32,934 bases of DNA from Streptomyces sp. DI166 (GCF_900091315.1 NZ_FLSP01000093.1:1-32934); one strand, 5' to 3'; shown: positions 22,301 through 31,550, numbered from the stretch's first letter. Translations and numbers: made by a program. Notes: a model not told the origin generated them from the sequence alone.

Positions 22301-22729
22301 CGCCTGCCCCGCGTTCTCCAGGGCCTCCCAGGCCACCTCCAGGGTCAGCCGCTGATGGGGGTCCATCGCCAGCGCCTCGCGGCGGGAGATACCGAAGAAG
22401 TCGTGGTCGAACCGGTCGATGCGGTCCAGGAACCCGCCGCTGCGGGTGTTGATGACCCCCGGCTTGCCCTGCTCCTCGTCGTAGAAGGCCGCGTTGTCCC
22501 AGCGGTCGGCCGGGATGTCCCGGATGGCGTCGACCCCGTTGACCAGCAGCTGCCAATAGGTCTCGGTGTCGGTGACACCGCCGGGGAAGCGGCAGCCGAC
22601 GCCGACGACGGCGATCGGCTCGCTGCGGGCGCGCTCGTACTCCTCGATGCGGCGCTGGAGCCGCTCCATGGTCAGATAGGCCCGCTTGAGGGTGTCGGCC
22701 GAGGTGCCGCCCTGTCCGGGTCCGGTCAT
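19367..22729 (-). CDS. Type I PKS module, KS-AT-ACP without reductive domains
   Basis: An 1120-aa minimal PKS module. The first 35 residues form a charged helix (TMERLQRRIEEYERAR), typical of N-terminal docking coiled coils. KS is complete: TACSSS near 207, HGTGTRLGDP, NFGHLEAAAG. AT has GHSFGE near 651, but at the HAFH/YASH position it reads SAGH (near 755), so its extender cannot be called from motifs; XAGH-type motifs have been linked to ethyl- or alkoxymalonyl units. The ACP is at LGLDSLMAVEL near 997. No KR, DH or ER is present, so the product stays beta-keto unless reduced in trans, for example by the SDR at 9822-10556. The frame is open far upstream, but ATG at 22729 overlaps the preceding stop (ATGA) and directly precedes the docking helix. 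The C-terminal tail contains degenerate repeats. Confidence 0.95.
19409..19510 (-). repeat. Degenerate repeats in the C-terminal tail of the KS-AT-ACP protein
   Basis: Three similar stretches begin at about 19409, 19457 and 19499 (steps of 48 and 42 nt), each with a GCC-GTA/ATG-CGTCGGCG core. They encode an Ala/Gly/Glu-rich tail with LAELGEA and LAQLGEAD repeats after the ACP. The tail probably forms a linker or docking element to the serine module. Confidence 0.6.
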
Positions 22730-25700
22730 CGCTGACCCCCTTCGTCGATCTGGTTCGTCCTGGCCAGCAGCAGGGCTTCGAGCTCGGCGGCCGACATGGT
22801 GTCGAGGTCCGGCAGTCCGTCGTCCTCGGCGACGGGTTCCGGCACAGCCGGGGCGGGCGCGGCGGAAGGCTCCAGCTCGATCTCCATGCGCTCGGCGAGA
22901 TAGGGCACGAGCTTGTCGATGGCCGGGAACCGCCAGGTGACGGTGGTGGGCAGGGACACCCCGAGCGAGGTCTCCAGGCCCGTGCGCAGCTCCAGGGCGA
23001 GCAGCGAGTCGAAGCCCATGGCGGTGAAGGGGGCGCTGGTGTCGACCGTGCCGGGTTCGGCGCCCACCACCCGGGCGGCCAGGGTGCGGCAGTGCTCGGT
23101 CAGCACCGCCCGGCGCCGGCGCCCGGGTTCGACGGCGAGCATTCGGCACCGTACGTCGTCCTGCCCCCGTGGCGCCGCCTCGGCGCCGCCGGATTCCTGG
23201 ACCAGGGTCCCCAGCAGGCCACCGCCGAGGTGACCGCGGAGCTTGTCGCGGTCCACCGGCAGGACGCACAGCTGGGTCTCCGTGCCACGCAGCAGCAGGT
23301 CGAGAGTGGCGATGCCGTCCTCGGGGCGGATGCTCTCCACGCCGCGCGCGGACAGGGCGGCGCCGCGCTCCGGACGGGCCGCGAGTCCGATCTCGGCCCA
23401 CGGCCCCCAGTCGATGCTCAGCGCGGGCAGGCCCAGGGACCTGCGGTGGTGGGCCAGGGCGTCGACGAAGGCGCCGGCGGCGGCGTAGTTGCCCTGTCCG
23501 GGCGAGCCGAGCACGGCCGCCGCGGAGGAGTACAGGACGAAGAAGTCCAGGTCGCGTCCGGCGGTGGCGCGGTGCAGATGCCAGGCGGCGACGGACTTGG
23601 GCGCGGCGACGGCCCGGAAGCGGTCCCGGTCGAGGCCGGTGAGCAGTCCGTCGTCGAGGACACCGGCCGCGTGGACGATCCCGGCCAGGGGCGGCATCGT
23701 GGCGTCGATACGGTCCAGCACGGCGGCCACGTCCTCGGCCCGGGAGAGGTCGGCGCGCACGGTGTGCACCCGCGCCGACCCGCGCAGGGCGGCCACGGCG
23801 CGCTCGGCCTCGGGCGACGGGGCGCTGCGTCCGGCCAGCACCAGGTGCCGGGCGCCCTGGGCGACCAGATAGCGGGCGGTCTCCAGGCCGAGGGCGCCCA
23901 GACCACCGGTGATCAGATAACTGGCGTCGGGCCGCACGGGCGCCGAGTCCGGTGCCCGACTGATGAGTTGGCGCTCCTCGGGCCGCAGCACCAGCTTGCC
24001 GGTGTGCTGCGCCCTGGCCATCGTGGCGAACACGGCCGGGGCCTCGCCGTACGGGTGGACAGTCACCGGAAGCGCGCTGAACTCCCCGCGCTCGAAGCCC
24101 TCGTGGACCTCGTGGAGCAACTCGGCGATCAGGGCGTGCTGTTCGCGGATGGTCTGCTCCAGGTCGACGGCGTGGAAGGACCGGTTGTCCTTGAACAGGT
24201 CCAGCCCGATGTGGCTGCCGCCGTGGATGTCCCGCTTGCCGATCTCCACGAACCGGCCGCCGGGCGCGAGCAGTTCCATGCTGCGCACCAGGGCCTCGCC
24301 CGTGGTCGAGTTGAGGACCACGTCCACACCGCGTCCGCCGGTGACCCGCACGACCTCGTCGGCGAAGTCCAGCGAGCGGGAGTCCATCACGTGCTCCACG
24401 CCGAGCGAGCGCAGCAGTCGCCGCTTCTCCTCGCTGCCCGCGGTGGCCAGCACCTCGGCGCCATGGCGGCGGGCGACCTGGAGGGCGGCGAGGCCGACGC
24501 CGCCGGTCGCGGAGTGGATCAGCAGTTTCTCGCCCTTGCGAAGGTGGGCCAGGCGCTCCAGGCAGTGCACGGCGGTGAGGAAGGCGATGGGCACGGCGGC
24601 GCCCTGGTCGAGGGTCAGCCCGCTCGGCAGCGGGGCGACCAGCGCGCCGCTGACGGTGACGTACGCGGCCAGGGCGTTCCCGCCGACGGCCAGCACCGGA
24701 TCGCCGACCCGGACGTGGCTGACGCCCTCGCCGACGGCGCTGATCCGGCCCGCGCACTCGGCGCCCAGCGGCACCCTTCCGTCAGCTCCCGGGTAGGTGT
24801 TCATGGCCTTGAGCACGTCGCTGAAGTTCAGCCCGGCGGCAGCCACTTCGACCTCCACCTCGCCGGGTCCCGGCGGGGTGCGGTGCCACTGGGTGGAACG
24901 CAGAGTCGACAGCATGCCTGGGCGTGCGGCGAGGATGCGGTGGTTGCCGTCGCGGTCCGGGTCGAAGGGCCACCGGGGTGCCCGCGTCTCGGCCCCGCTG
25001 TCCGTCCAGGGCCGCAGGGCCGGGGTGCGACGGGTTCCGGCGCGCAGGGCGACCTGGTCGTCGTCGCCGGGGCGCAGCACTTCGGCCACGATCCGGTCGG
25101 TCTCGTCGTCCGGGCGGTCCGGGTCGAGGTCGACGATCAGCGGGCGCAGTTCGCCGTGCTCCAGCGTGACGACCCGGGCCAGGCCCCACAGCGGCGCCTG
25201 GGCCACCGCGGTCCGCTGCTCGTCGGCGGCCTGCTGGGCGCCGCGCGTGAGCAGGGTCAGACGGGGCGCCGCCTCCAACTCGGCGAGGAGCTGCACGAGT
25301 TCGAGAACGGGCAGGCAGGCGGCATCATGGGCGGCGAGGAGTTGCTCGGGCGTGGCGTCCTCGGCGAGGTCGAGGTCCAGGGCGCGGGCGTCGACAATGC
25401 CGTCGAGGCCGCCCGCGAGTTCGGCGCGCAGGGCACCAAGGGGGTCCTCGTCGGCAGTGACACAGGTGCCCCCGCGGGCGGTGAGTGCCGCCGCGATCCC
25501 GGCGCCGACCCCGCCCCGGTCGGCGAGCACCAGCCAGCGCCCCGGGGACCGGTCCCCGGCGGCTTCGGCCTCGGTCTCCTGCCAGGCGACGCGGTACACG
25601 TCCCGCCCGGCCGGCTCGATGGCGCCACTGCCCTGCACGCGGCGCAGCGCGACCCCGGTCAGTTCCCCGACCACGGCACCGGAGTCGTCGTAGAGCACGA

Positions 25701-28700
25701 CCTCGGCGCCCGTGATCTCCTCGGCGTCCGGGTCCGGCGCGGTGACCGAGGCGTGGGCCCAGCGCGGGACCGCCCGCTCGGCGAAGAGGGTGAACGTCCC
25801 CACCCTCACCGGCAGATACGTGGCGTCCCCCAGGGAGTCGCCGAGGGCGGCGCCCAGGGTCTGCAGGGCGCTGTCCAGGACCGCGGGATGGATCAGGTGG
25901 GCAGCCAGGTCGTCGGTCAGCTCCGCCCGGTCACGCAACCGGGCCAGCGCCTCCCCCGCCCCGCGCCACAGCTCGCCGACGCCCTGGAACGCCGGGCCGT
26001 ACGACAGTCCCGCCCGCCGCATCGCGGCATAGTGATCGCCCGCGTCGACGGCGTCGGCGCACCGCGCCCGCGCCTCGGACAGCGGACCGGCAGCGGGACC
26101 GCCCGCCCCACGACGGCAGGAACCCCGCGCCGTCTCCGCCCAGTCGTCGTCCTGTCCCGCCCGTGTGAACAGGCGCAGCGAGCCGGTCCCGGGCATCAGG
26201 ACCAGTTGCACGGTGTCGCCCTCGCAGCGCTCGGGCAGCGCCGTCAAGCGGGTCAGGTGCAGGTCGGTCACGGTGGCGTCCGGTCCGAGCCGGGTGCGGG
26301 CCGCGGCGAGTGCCGCGTCCAGGACCAGGGCGGCGGGGAGCACCGCCGCCCCGGCGACCCGGTGGTCCGCCAGGTACCGGAAGCCCTCCAGGGCCACGGG
26401 CGCGGACCAGTGGTCGGCGTGCGGGGCGACCGCGGAGCGCACCGGGGCGCGCAGTACGGGGTGACCGTCCCCGGCCGGGCGGCGTACGGCGGTGTCGTCG
26501 CCGAACCAGCACCGGGTGCGCTGCCACGGGTACGTCGGCAGCGGTGCCACGGGGCCGGGTGTGCCGTACAGCCGCTGCCAGTCCACCGGGTAGCCGGTGC
26601 TGTACAGGCGTCCGAGGCCGGTCAGCAGGGCGGGGCGGCCCGGTTCGTCGCGGCGCAGCGAGGGCACGGCGACGGTGTCGTCGTAGGAGGAGAGGCGTTC
26701 CGTCAGGGCGTCGATGAGCATCGGGTGCGGGGAGAGCTCGACGAAGGTGTTGTGCCCGGACTCGGCGAGCGCGGTGACGGCCCGGTCGAAGAGGACGGGG
26801 CGGGTGAGGTTCGAGGCCCAGTACTCCGCGTCCAGGGATTCTCCGGGTACCGGCTCTCCGGTGACCGTGGAGTGCATGGGTACGGCGGCGGCGCGCGGGG
26901 TCAGTCCGGGCAGCAGCCGCCACAGCTCGCTCGCGACGGGTTCCATCAGCGGGCAGTGCGAGGCGAAGTCGACGGACTCCAGGAGGCGGCAGTACACACC
27001 CTCGCCCTCCAGGGTGCGGGCCAGCTCCGTGAGGGTCGCGGCCTCGCCGGACAGGACGGTGGCGTGGGGGCTGTTGGCCGCCGCCACCCACACCTGGCCG
27101 GGCCGGCGCTCGGCGAGCATGCGGCGCGCGTCGTCGGCGGGCAGTCCCACGACGGCCATACGGCCCCGGCCCGCGGCGGAGTGCAGCACGGTGCCCCGGT
27201 GCAGCGCGACGAGGAGGGCGTCCTCCAGGGGGAGGGCGCCGCTGATGTGGGCGGCGCTGATCTCGCCGACGCTGTGTCCGACCACGGCGGCGGGTTCCAC
27301 GCCCCAGGACCGCCACAGCGCGGCCAGCGCGATCTGGACGGCGACGAGGGCGGGCTGTCCGACGGCGGTGTCCGCCAGCCGGGAGCGGTCCTGGTCGGCG
27401 GTGAGCTGCTCCAGCAGGGAGAAGTCGGTGTGGCGGCGCAGCAGCGCGTCGGCGCGTTCGACGGCGGCCCGGAAGACGGGCTCCTGCGCGAGCAGGTCGG
27501 TGGCCACGGGCCACCAGCGCGGGCCCTGTCCGGCGCACACGAACACCGGCTTGGGGCGGCGGCCGACGCGCCGGACGCCCGCCGTGAGGCCGGGGGCCTG
27601 CTCGCCGCGGGTGAACGCGGCCAGGGCGGCGCGGAGTTCGTCCGGGGTGGTGCCGGTGCAGGTCAGCCGGTGCTCGTGGTGGGTGCGGCGCAGCGCCGCC
27701 GCCGCGGCGAGGGCGCCGGGCGTGAGATCGGTGTCGGCGAGGTGGGACTCGTAGCGGGCGGCGAGGTCGCGCAGCGCCTGTTCGGTGCGGGCCGAGACGG
27801 GCAGCAGCACCGCTCCCTCGGGCACGGGCCGGGGGTCGGCCGGCGGGGCGGCCTCCAGTACCACGTGGGCGTTGGTGCCGCCGAACCCGAAGGAGCTGAC
27901 GCCTGCCACGGCGGGGCCGTCGTCGGGCCAGGGGTGCAGGGCGTCCGCGACCCGCAACGGCAGCCTGTCGAAGGGAATGTGCGGGTTGGGTGACCGGTAG
28001 TGGACGGTGGGTGGCACGGCCCGGTGGTGGAGCACGAGGGCGGTCTTGATCAGTCCGCCGATCCCGGCCGCCGACTCCATGTGCCCGAGGTTGGACTTCA
28101 CCGAGCCGATCAGGCACGGCCGTCGCGGGTCCCGCCCCTCGCCGAGCACGGCGCCGAGCGCCTTGGCTTCGATCGGGTCGCCCAGGCTGGTTCCGGTGCC
28201 GTGCGCCTCGACGTAGCGCACGTCGGCCGGGCTCACCCCGGCCCGTGCGTACGCGTCCCGCAGCACCGCTTCCTGCGCCTGCGGGTTGGGGGCCATCAGG
28301 CCGTTGCTGGCGCCGTCGGAGTTGACCGCGCCGCCGCGGATCACCGCGTACACGCGGTCGCCGTCGGCCAACGCCCTGCTGAGCGGCTTGAGTACGACGA
28401 TCCCGGCGCCCTCGGAGCGCACATAGCCGTCGGCGGCGGCGTCGAAGGGCTTGCAGCGGCCGTCGGCGGACATGGCGCCCGCCTTGCTGAAGTTGATCGC
28501 CTGCGCCGGGGACAGCACCAGGTTCACCCCGCCGGCGAGGGCCAGCTCGCAGTCCCCTCGCTCCAGGCTCGCGGCGGCCTGGAGGACCGCCACCAGGGAG
28601 CTGGAGCAGGCGGTGTCCACGGCGATGCTGGGGCCGCGCAGGTCCAGCAGGTAGGACAGGCGGTTGGCGGCGATGCTGAGCGCGCTGCCGGTGCCGGTCC

Positions 28701-31266
28701 AGGCGTCGATGGCGTCCAGGTCGCGCAGCTGGCGCATGGCGTAGTCGAAGGTGGAGATCCCGACGAAGACCCCGGCGCGTGCTCCGGCCAGCCGGTCGGC
28801 GGGCAGCCCCGCGTCCTCCAGTGCCTCGTGGGCGACCTCGGCGAGCAGGCGCTGCTGCGGGTCCATCCGTACGGCTTCCTGGCGGGCGATGCCGAAGAAG
28901 CCCGGGTCGAACCGGTCGACGCCGTCGAGGAATCCGCCCCAGCGGCTGTTGGTGCGGCCGGGTGTCCTCGGGTCGTCGGAGGTGAAGTCGTCGGCGTTCC
29001 AGCGGTCGGCGGGGACCTCCGTGATCGCGTCGCGTCCTTCGCTGAGCAACTGCCAGAAGTCGTCGGGGTTGTCGGCTCCGCCGGGGAAGCGGCAGCCGAT
29101 GCCGACGATGGCGACGGGGTCGGCCTCTGCGGGCGTCTCAGGCGCGGGGGTTGCGGCCTGCTGGACAGGCGTCACCGGTGCGGGGGTTGAGGCTTCCTGG
29201 ACGGGCGTCACCGGTGCGGGAGTTGAGGCCTCATCGACGGGCGTGGCCGCCGTCACCGTGCCCGCCAGATGCGCGGCCAGCCGCTCCACGGTGGGGTGTT
29301 CCCACACCACCGTCGCCTCCACCGGCCGCCCCAGGCGCCGTTCGAGGTCTCCGGCCAGGGTGACCATCTGCACCGACTGCAGGCCGTACGCGGCCAACGG
29401 CAGCCTCGGGTCGACGGCTTCCGGACGGCCGCCGGTCGCCTCGGCCAGAGCCTCCCTCAGCCAGCGCTCGATCTCGGGTGCACTCGCGGTCGGGAACTCC
29501 CGCCCACCGGTGGGCAGGGCCCCGTCCCGGTCCTGCCGCCACACCGCGACCTCCCTCAGCTCCCCGCGCAGGAAGGCGTCCAGGCAGGCGCCGCGCTGGA
29601 GTTTGCCGCTGGTGGTCTTCGGTACGGTGCCCGCCCGCACCAGGGCGACGGCGTAGGCCTGGAGGCCGTGTTCGCGGGCGAGTTCCTCGCGGATCGCGGC
29701 GATGATCCGCCGGTGTTCGGCGGGGTCCTTGCTGCCGCGGTACTCCTGGACGACGATCAGCCGCTCCTCGCCGTCGAGGTCGCGGGAGCCGGCCACTCCG
29801 CAGCCCTGCCGGAGCCCGCGGTCCACCGACTCCACGGTGCGCTCGATGTCCTGCGGGTAGTGGTTGCGGCCCGCGATGATGATCACGTCCTTGGCCCGGC
29901 CGGTGACGTAGATCTCCGGGCCGTCGGTGAAGCCGACGTCGCCGGTGCGCAGGAAGGGGCCCTCGCCGGTGTCGGCCAGGTGGGCGCGGAAGGTGTTCTC
30001 GGTCTCCTCGGTGCGGCGCCAGTAGCCGTGGGCGACGCTGGGACCGGCCACCCAGATCTCGCCGACGTGTCCCTCGGGCAGCGCGGTGCGGGTGCGGGGG
30101 TCCACGACGGCGACCCGCTGGTCGGAGACGGAGGTGCCGCAGCCGACGACGGTGCGGGCCGGGCCGTCCGGCGCGGCGCTCTCGGCGCGGCCGGCCTCCA
30201 GGGCGTCCGGGGCCAGGTCCCGGCACAGGGCGTCGGCGCGCACATCGCCGGTGGAGACCATCAGGGTGCCTTCGGCGAGCCCGTAGGAGGGCAGGTGGGC
30301 GGTGGGGCGGAAGCCGCAGTCGGCGAAGGCGGCGGAGAAGCGCTCCATGGTCTCCCGGCGCACCGGTTCGGCGCCGTTGGCCGCCGCCCGCCACCGGCTC
30401 AGGTCCAGCGTGCCGCGCTCCCGCTCGGTCACCTTGGCCACGGCGAGGTCGTAGGCGAAGTTGGGCGCGGCGCTCGCGGTGGCGCCGGTGTCGGAGATGG
30501 CCTTCAGCCAGCGGTAGGGGCGCTTGAGGAAGGAGTACGGGGCCATGAAGGTGACGGGGAACCCGGCGTAGGCGGGGGTCAGCAGGCTGAAGATCAGGCC
30601 CATGTCGTGGAAGGGCGGCAGCCAGCTGACGACGTGCTGGCCGGTGGCGTCGCGGTCGAAGAGCCGGTCGAAGAGGGCGTCGATGTTGTGCAGCAGGTTG
30701 CCGTGGCCGACCATCACGCCCTTGGGGCGGCTGGTGGAGCCGGAGGTGTACTGCAGGAAGGCGATGTCCTCGCGGCGGGTGCCCGGGTGCCGCCAGGTGC
30801 CGGCGGCGCCGGGGTCCACCTCGTCGACGGCGAGCCAGGCGATGTTCCGTAGCGCCGGGGCGTTTTCGGCGAACGTGTCGGCTAGGGCGACGGTCTTCGC
30901 GGGGGCGAGGATCACGACCGGCTCGGCGTCCTCGATGACGCCGAGGAGGCGCGGCAGGGTCCGTTTGAGGAAGGCGGGGTCGGGCGGGTAGGCGGGGACC
31001 GCGATGACGCCGGCGTAGAGGCAGGCGAAGAAGGAGACCATGTAGTCCAGGCCCGACGGGCAGAGGATCAGGGCCCGTTCGCCCGCGCCCCAGCGCTCGC
31101 GGAGCGTCGCGGCGATGGCGCGGGCCCACAGGTCGACCTCGGCGTCGGTGAGGGTCTGCGGCTCGCCCTCGCCGTCCACGAGGAAGCGGAAGGTCCGGTG
31201 CCGCGGATGCTCCGCGAAGGTCATCCGGAAATGGTCGACAAGGGATTCGGAATCGCGGCCCGGCAT
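22726..31266 (-). CDS. Loading and first extension PKS, FAAL-ACP-KS-AT-DH-ER-KR-ACP
   Basis: A 2846-aa protein that starts the product. The fatty acyl-AMP ligase (residues 1-590) has YTSGSTSRPKG near 176, SWLPPFHDMGL, SYGLAE, and KDVIIIAGRNHYPQDIE, the FAAL hallmark. It should adenylate a free fatty acid and load the ACP (near 627), which reads GLQSVQ with Gln for the usual Asp before the phosphopantetheine Ser. Then come KS (TACSSS near 886), AT (GHSVGE near 1332; FASH near 1436, so malonyl versus methylmalonyl is unclear), DH (HRVAGAAVLP near 1636; Asp in HPAVLDSAL near 1795), ER (HSATGGVG near 2252), KR (ITGGLGALG near 2453; LDD motif, so B-type; Ser and Tyr present) and ACP (GFDSLLALE near 2750). 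All reductive domains look active, so the added unit should be saturated. ATG at 31266 follows GAGAGGA with 8-nt spacing. It is the first gene of the operon. Confidence 0.96.
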   Translation of the reverse strand: MPGRDSESLVDHFRMTFAEHPRHRTFRFLVDGEGEPQTLTDAEVDLWARAIAATLRERWGAGERALILCPSGLDYMVSFFACLYAGVIAVPAYPPDPAFLKRTLPRLLGVIEDAEPVVILAPAKTVALADTFAENAPALRNIAWLAVDEVDPGAAGTWRHPGTRREDIAFLQYTSGSTSRPKGVMVGHGNLLHNIDALFDRLFDRDATGQHVVSWLPPFHDMGLIFSLLTPAYAGFPVTFMAPYSFLKRPYRWLKAISDTGATASAAPNFAYDLAVAKVTERERGTLDLSRWRAAANGAEPVRRETMERFSAAFADCGFRPTAHLPSYGLAEGTLMVSTGDVRADALCRDLAPDALEAGRAESAAPDGPARTVVGCGTSVSDQRVAVVDPRTRTALPEGHVGEIWVAGPSVAHGYWRRTEETENTFRAHLADTGEGPFLRTGDVGFTDGPEIYVTGRAKDVIIIAGRNHYPQDIERTVESVDRGLRQGCGVAGSRDLDGEERLIVVQEYRGSKDPAEHRRIIAAIREELAREHGLQAYAVALVRAGTVPKTTSGKLQRGACLDAFLRGELREVAVWRQDRDGALPTGGREFPTASAPEIERWLREALAEATGGRPEAVDPRLPLAAYGLQSVQMVTLAGDLERRLGRPVEATVVWEHPTVERLAAHLAGTVTAATPVDEASTPAPVTPVQEASTPAPVTPVQQAATPAPETPAEADPVAIVGIGCRFPGGADNPDDFWQLLSEGRDAITEVPADRWNADDFTSDDPRTPGRTNSRWGGFLDGVDRFDPGFFGIARQEAVRMDPQQRLLAEVAHEALEDAGLPADRLAGARAGVFVGISTFDYAMRQLRDLDAIDAWTGTGSALSIAANRLSYLLDLRGPSIAVDTACSSSLVAVLQAAASLERGDCELALAGGVNLVLSPAQAINFSKAGAMSADGRCKPFDAAADGYVRSEGAGIVVLKPLSRALADGDRVYAVIRGGAVNSDGASNGLMAPNPQAQEAVLRDAYARAGVSPADVRYVEAHGTGTSLGDPIEAKALGAVLGEGRDPRRPCLIGSVKSNLGHMESAAGIGGLIKTALVLHHRAVPPTVHYRSPNPHIPFDRLPLRVADALHPWPDDGPAVAGVSSFGFGGTNAHVVLEAAPPADPRPVPEGAVLLPVSARTEQALRDLAARYESHLADTDLTPGALAAAAALRRTHHEHRLTCTGTTPDELRAALAAFTRGEQAPGLTAGVRRVGRRPKPVFVCAGQGPRWWPVATDLLAQEPVFRAAVERADALLRRHTDFSLLEQLTADQDRSRLADTAVGQPALVAVQIALAALWRSWGVEPAAVVGHSVGEISAAHISGALPLEDALLVALHRGTVLHSAAGRGRMAVVGLPADDARRMLAERRPGQVWVAAANSPHATVLSGEAATLTELARTLEGEGVYCRLLESVDFASHCPLMEPVASELWRLLPGLTPRAAAVPMHSTVTGEPVPGESLDAEYWASNLTRPVLFDRAVTALAESGHNTFVELSPHPMLIDALTERLSSYDDTVAVPSLRRDEPGRPALLTGLGRLYSTGYPVDWQRLYGTPGPVAPLPTYPWQRTRCWFGDDTAVRRPAGDGHPVLRAPVRSAVAPHADHWSAPVALEGFRYLADHRVAGAAVLPAALVLDAALAAARTRLGPDATVTDLHLTRLTALPERCEGDTVQLVLMPGTGSLRLFTRAGQDDDWAETARGSCRRGAGGPAAGPLSEARARCADAVDAGDHYAAMRRAGLSYGPAFQGVGELWRGAGEALARLRDRAELTDDLAAHLIHPAVLDSALQTLGAALGDSLGDATYLPVRVGTFTLFAERAVPRWAHASVTAPDPDAEEITGAEVVLYDDSGAVVGELTGVALRRVQGSGAIEPAGRDVYRVAWQETEAEAAGDRSPGRWLVLADRGGVGAGIAAALTARGGTCVTADEDPLGALRAELAGGLDGIVDARALDLDLAEDATPEQLLAAHDAACLPVLELVQLLAELEAAPRLTLLTRGAQQAADEQRTAVAQAPLWGLARVVTLEHGELRPLIVDLDPDRPDDETDRIVAEVLRPGDDDQVALRAGTRRTPALRPWTDSGAETRAPRWPFDPDRDGNHRILAARPGMLSTLRSTQWHRTPPGPGEVEVEVAAAGLNFSDVLKAMNTYPGADGRVPLGAECAGRISAVGEGVSHVRVGDPVLAVGGNALAAYVTVSGALVAPLPSGLTLDQGAAVPIAFLTAVHCLERLAHLRKGEKLLIHSATGGVGLAALQVARRHGAEVLATAGSEEKRRLLRSLGVEHVMDSRSLDFADEVVRVTGGRGVDVVLNSTTGEALVRSMELLAPGGRFVEIGKRDIHGGSHIGLDLFKDNRSFHAVDLEQTIREQHALIAELLHEVHEGFERGEFSALPVTVHPYGEAPAVFATMARAQHTGKLVLRPEERQLISRAPDSAPVRPDASYLITGGLGALGLETARYLVAQGARHLVLAGRSAPSPEAERAVAALRGSARVHTVRADLSRAEDVAAVLDRIDATMPPLAGIVHAAGVLDDGLLTGLDRDRFRAVAAPKSVAAWHLHRATAGRDLDFFVLYSSAAAVLGSPGQGNYAAAGAFVDALAHHRRSLGLPALSIDWGPWAEIGLAARPERGAALSARGVESIRPEDGIATLDLLLRGTETQLCVLPVDRDKLRGHLGGGLLGTLVQESGGAEAAPRGQDDVRCRMLAVEPGRRRRAVLTEHCRTLAARVVGAEPGTVDTSAPFTAMGFDSLLALELRTGLETSLGVSLPTTVTWRFPAIDKLVPYLAERMEIELEPSAAPAPAVPEPVAEDDGLPDLDTMSAAELEALLLARTNQIDEGGQR
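29132..29239 (-). repeat. Three 36-bp tandem repeats in the ACP-KS linker
   Basis: Three consecutive 36-bp copies (29132-29167, 29168-29203, 29204-29239) inside the FAAL-PKS gene encode a 12-residue unit of the form EASTPAPVTPVQ. The two copies nearest the ACP are almost identical; the one next to the KS has drifted. They form a flexible Pro/Ala/Thr linker between the loading ACP and the ketosynthase. Confidence 0.85.
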
Positions 31267-31351
31267 CGGACGTTCCTCTCACGTTGGGCAGCTCGAAAAG
31301 CCGTCCCGGGACGCCGCGGGAATCCGTCATGCGCACGGAGTTTCCCGGAAC

Positions 31352-31420
31352 TCAGGTGTCCGGGCGCGGCAGGTCGGCGGTCAACGAATGAAAAGGTGCC
31401 GGGGCAGGAACTAATTTCAC
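31352..31420 (-). CDS. Possible 22-aa leader peptide with a TTA codon
   Basis: A short frame runs from GTG at 31420 to TGA at 31352-31354 and would encode MKLVPAPAPFHSLTADLPRP followed by two residues. GGGGAA lies about 8 nt upstream. The third codon is TTA (31412-31414), very rare in this GC-rich window. It sits in the presumed 5' leader of the biosynthetic operon, 85 nt upstream of the FAAL-PKS start codon. No homology is recognised. It may be chance, because this intergenic stretch is less GC-rich than the genes. Confidence 0.25.
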   Translation of the reverse strand: MKLVPAPAPFHSLTADLPRPDT

Positions 31421-31444
31421 GATGAATTTCCCCGTTCGGCAGTC

Positions 31445-31473
31445 AGCATCCAGCAGCCCGCGCGACGCGTCAA
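31445..31473 (-). promoter_or_regulatory. Possible promoter of the biosynthetic operon
   Basis: On the minus strand TTGACG (31468-31473) is separated by 17 nt from GATGCT (31445-31450). The -35 matches the vegetative consensus well; the -10 is weak, as expected for an activator-dependent promoter. It lies 34 nt downstream of the StrR-type operator, predicting a start near 31438 and a leader of about 170 nt. Position and spacing support it, but no other evidence does. Confidence 0.4.
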
Positions 31474-31507
31474 GGAACGCCCGCAGCGCCGGAGGCCGAA
31501 CGGAATT

Positions 31508-31550
31508 CAGGGGTGTTCAACTGACCGGAGCGAACAGTTGAACACCCCTG
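31508..31550. promoter_or_regulatory. StrR-type operator, perfect 16-bp inverted repeat
   Basis: The arms CAGGGGTGTTCAACTG (31508-31523) and CAGTTGAACACCCCTG (31535-31550) are exact reverse complements separated by 11 nt. The core GTTCAACTG-N11-CAGTTGAAC differs from the published StrR operator pattern GTTCGActG-N11-CagTcGAAC at only one position per half-site, and the spacer length is identical. It lies 242 nt upstream of the FAAL-PKS start codon and downstream of the StrR-family gene, so the encoded regulator is the obvious ligand. Confidence 0.88.

Noticed and set aside
22730..24757. Extension of the KS-AT-ACP gene upstream to 24757
   Set aside because: The extra 676 codons are an alternative frame inside the ER/KR region of the preceding PKS. 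ATG at 22729 forms an ATGA overlap and is followed at once by a docking helix and KS.
23092..27993. A 1633-codon open frame on the plus strand, and similar long ones at 14105-16459 and 17499-20030
   Set aside because: All are antisense shadows of PKS/NRPS genes with no recognisable domain.
22726..31266. Reading the N-terminal ligase as an acyl-CoA synthetase
   Set aside because: It is fused directly to an ACP and has the FAAL-type GRNHYPQDIE motif, so acyl-AMP transfer to ACP is the better reading.
29231..31336. A 701-codon minus-strand frame starting before the FAAL gene
   Set aside because: Its translation is Arg/Pro-rich and it overlaps the FAAL in another frame.
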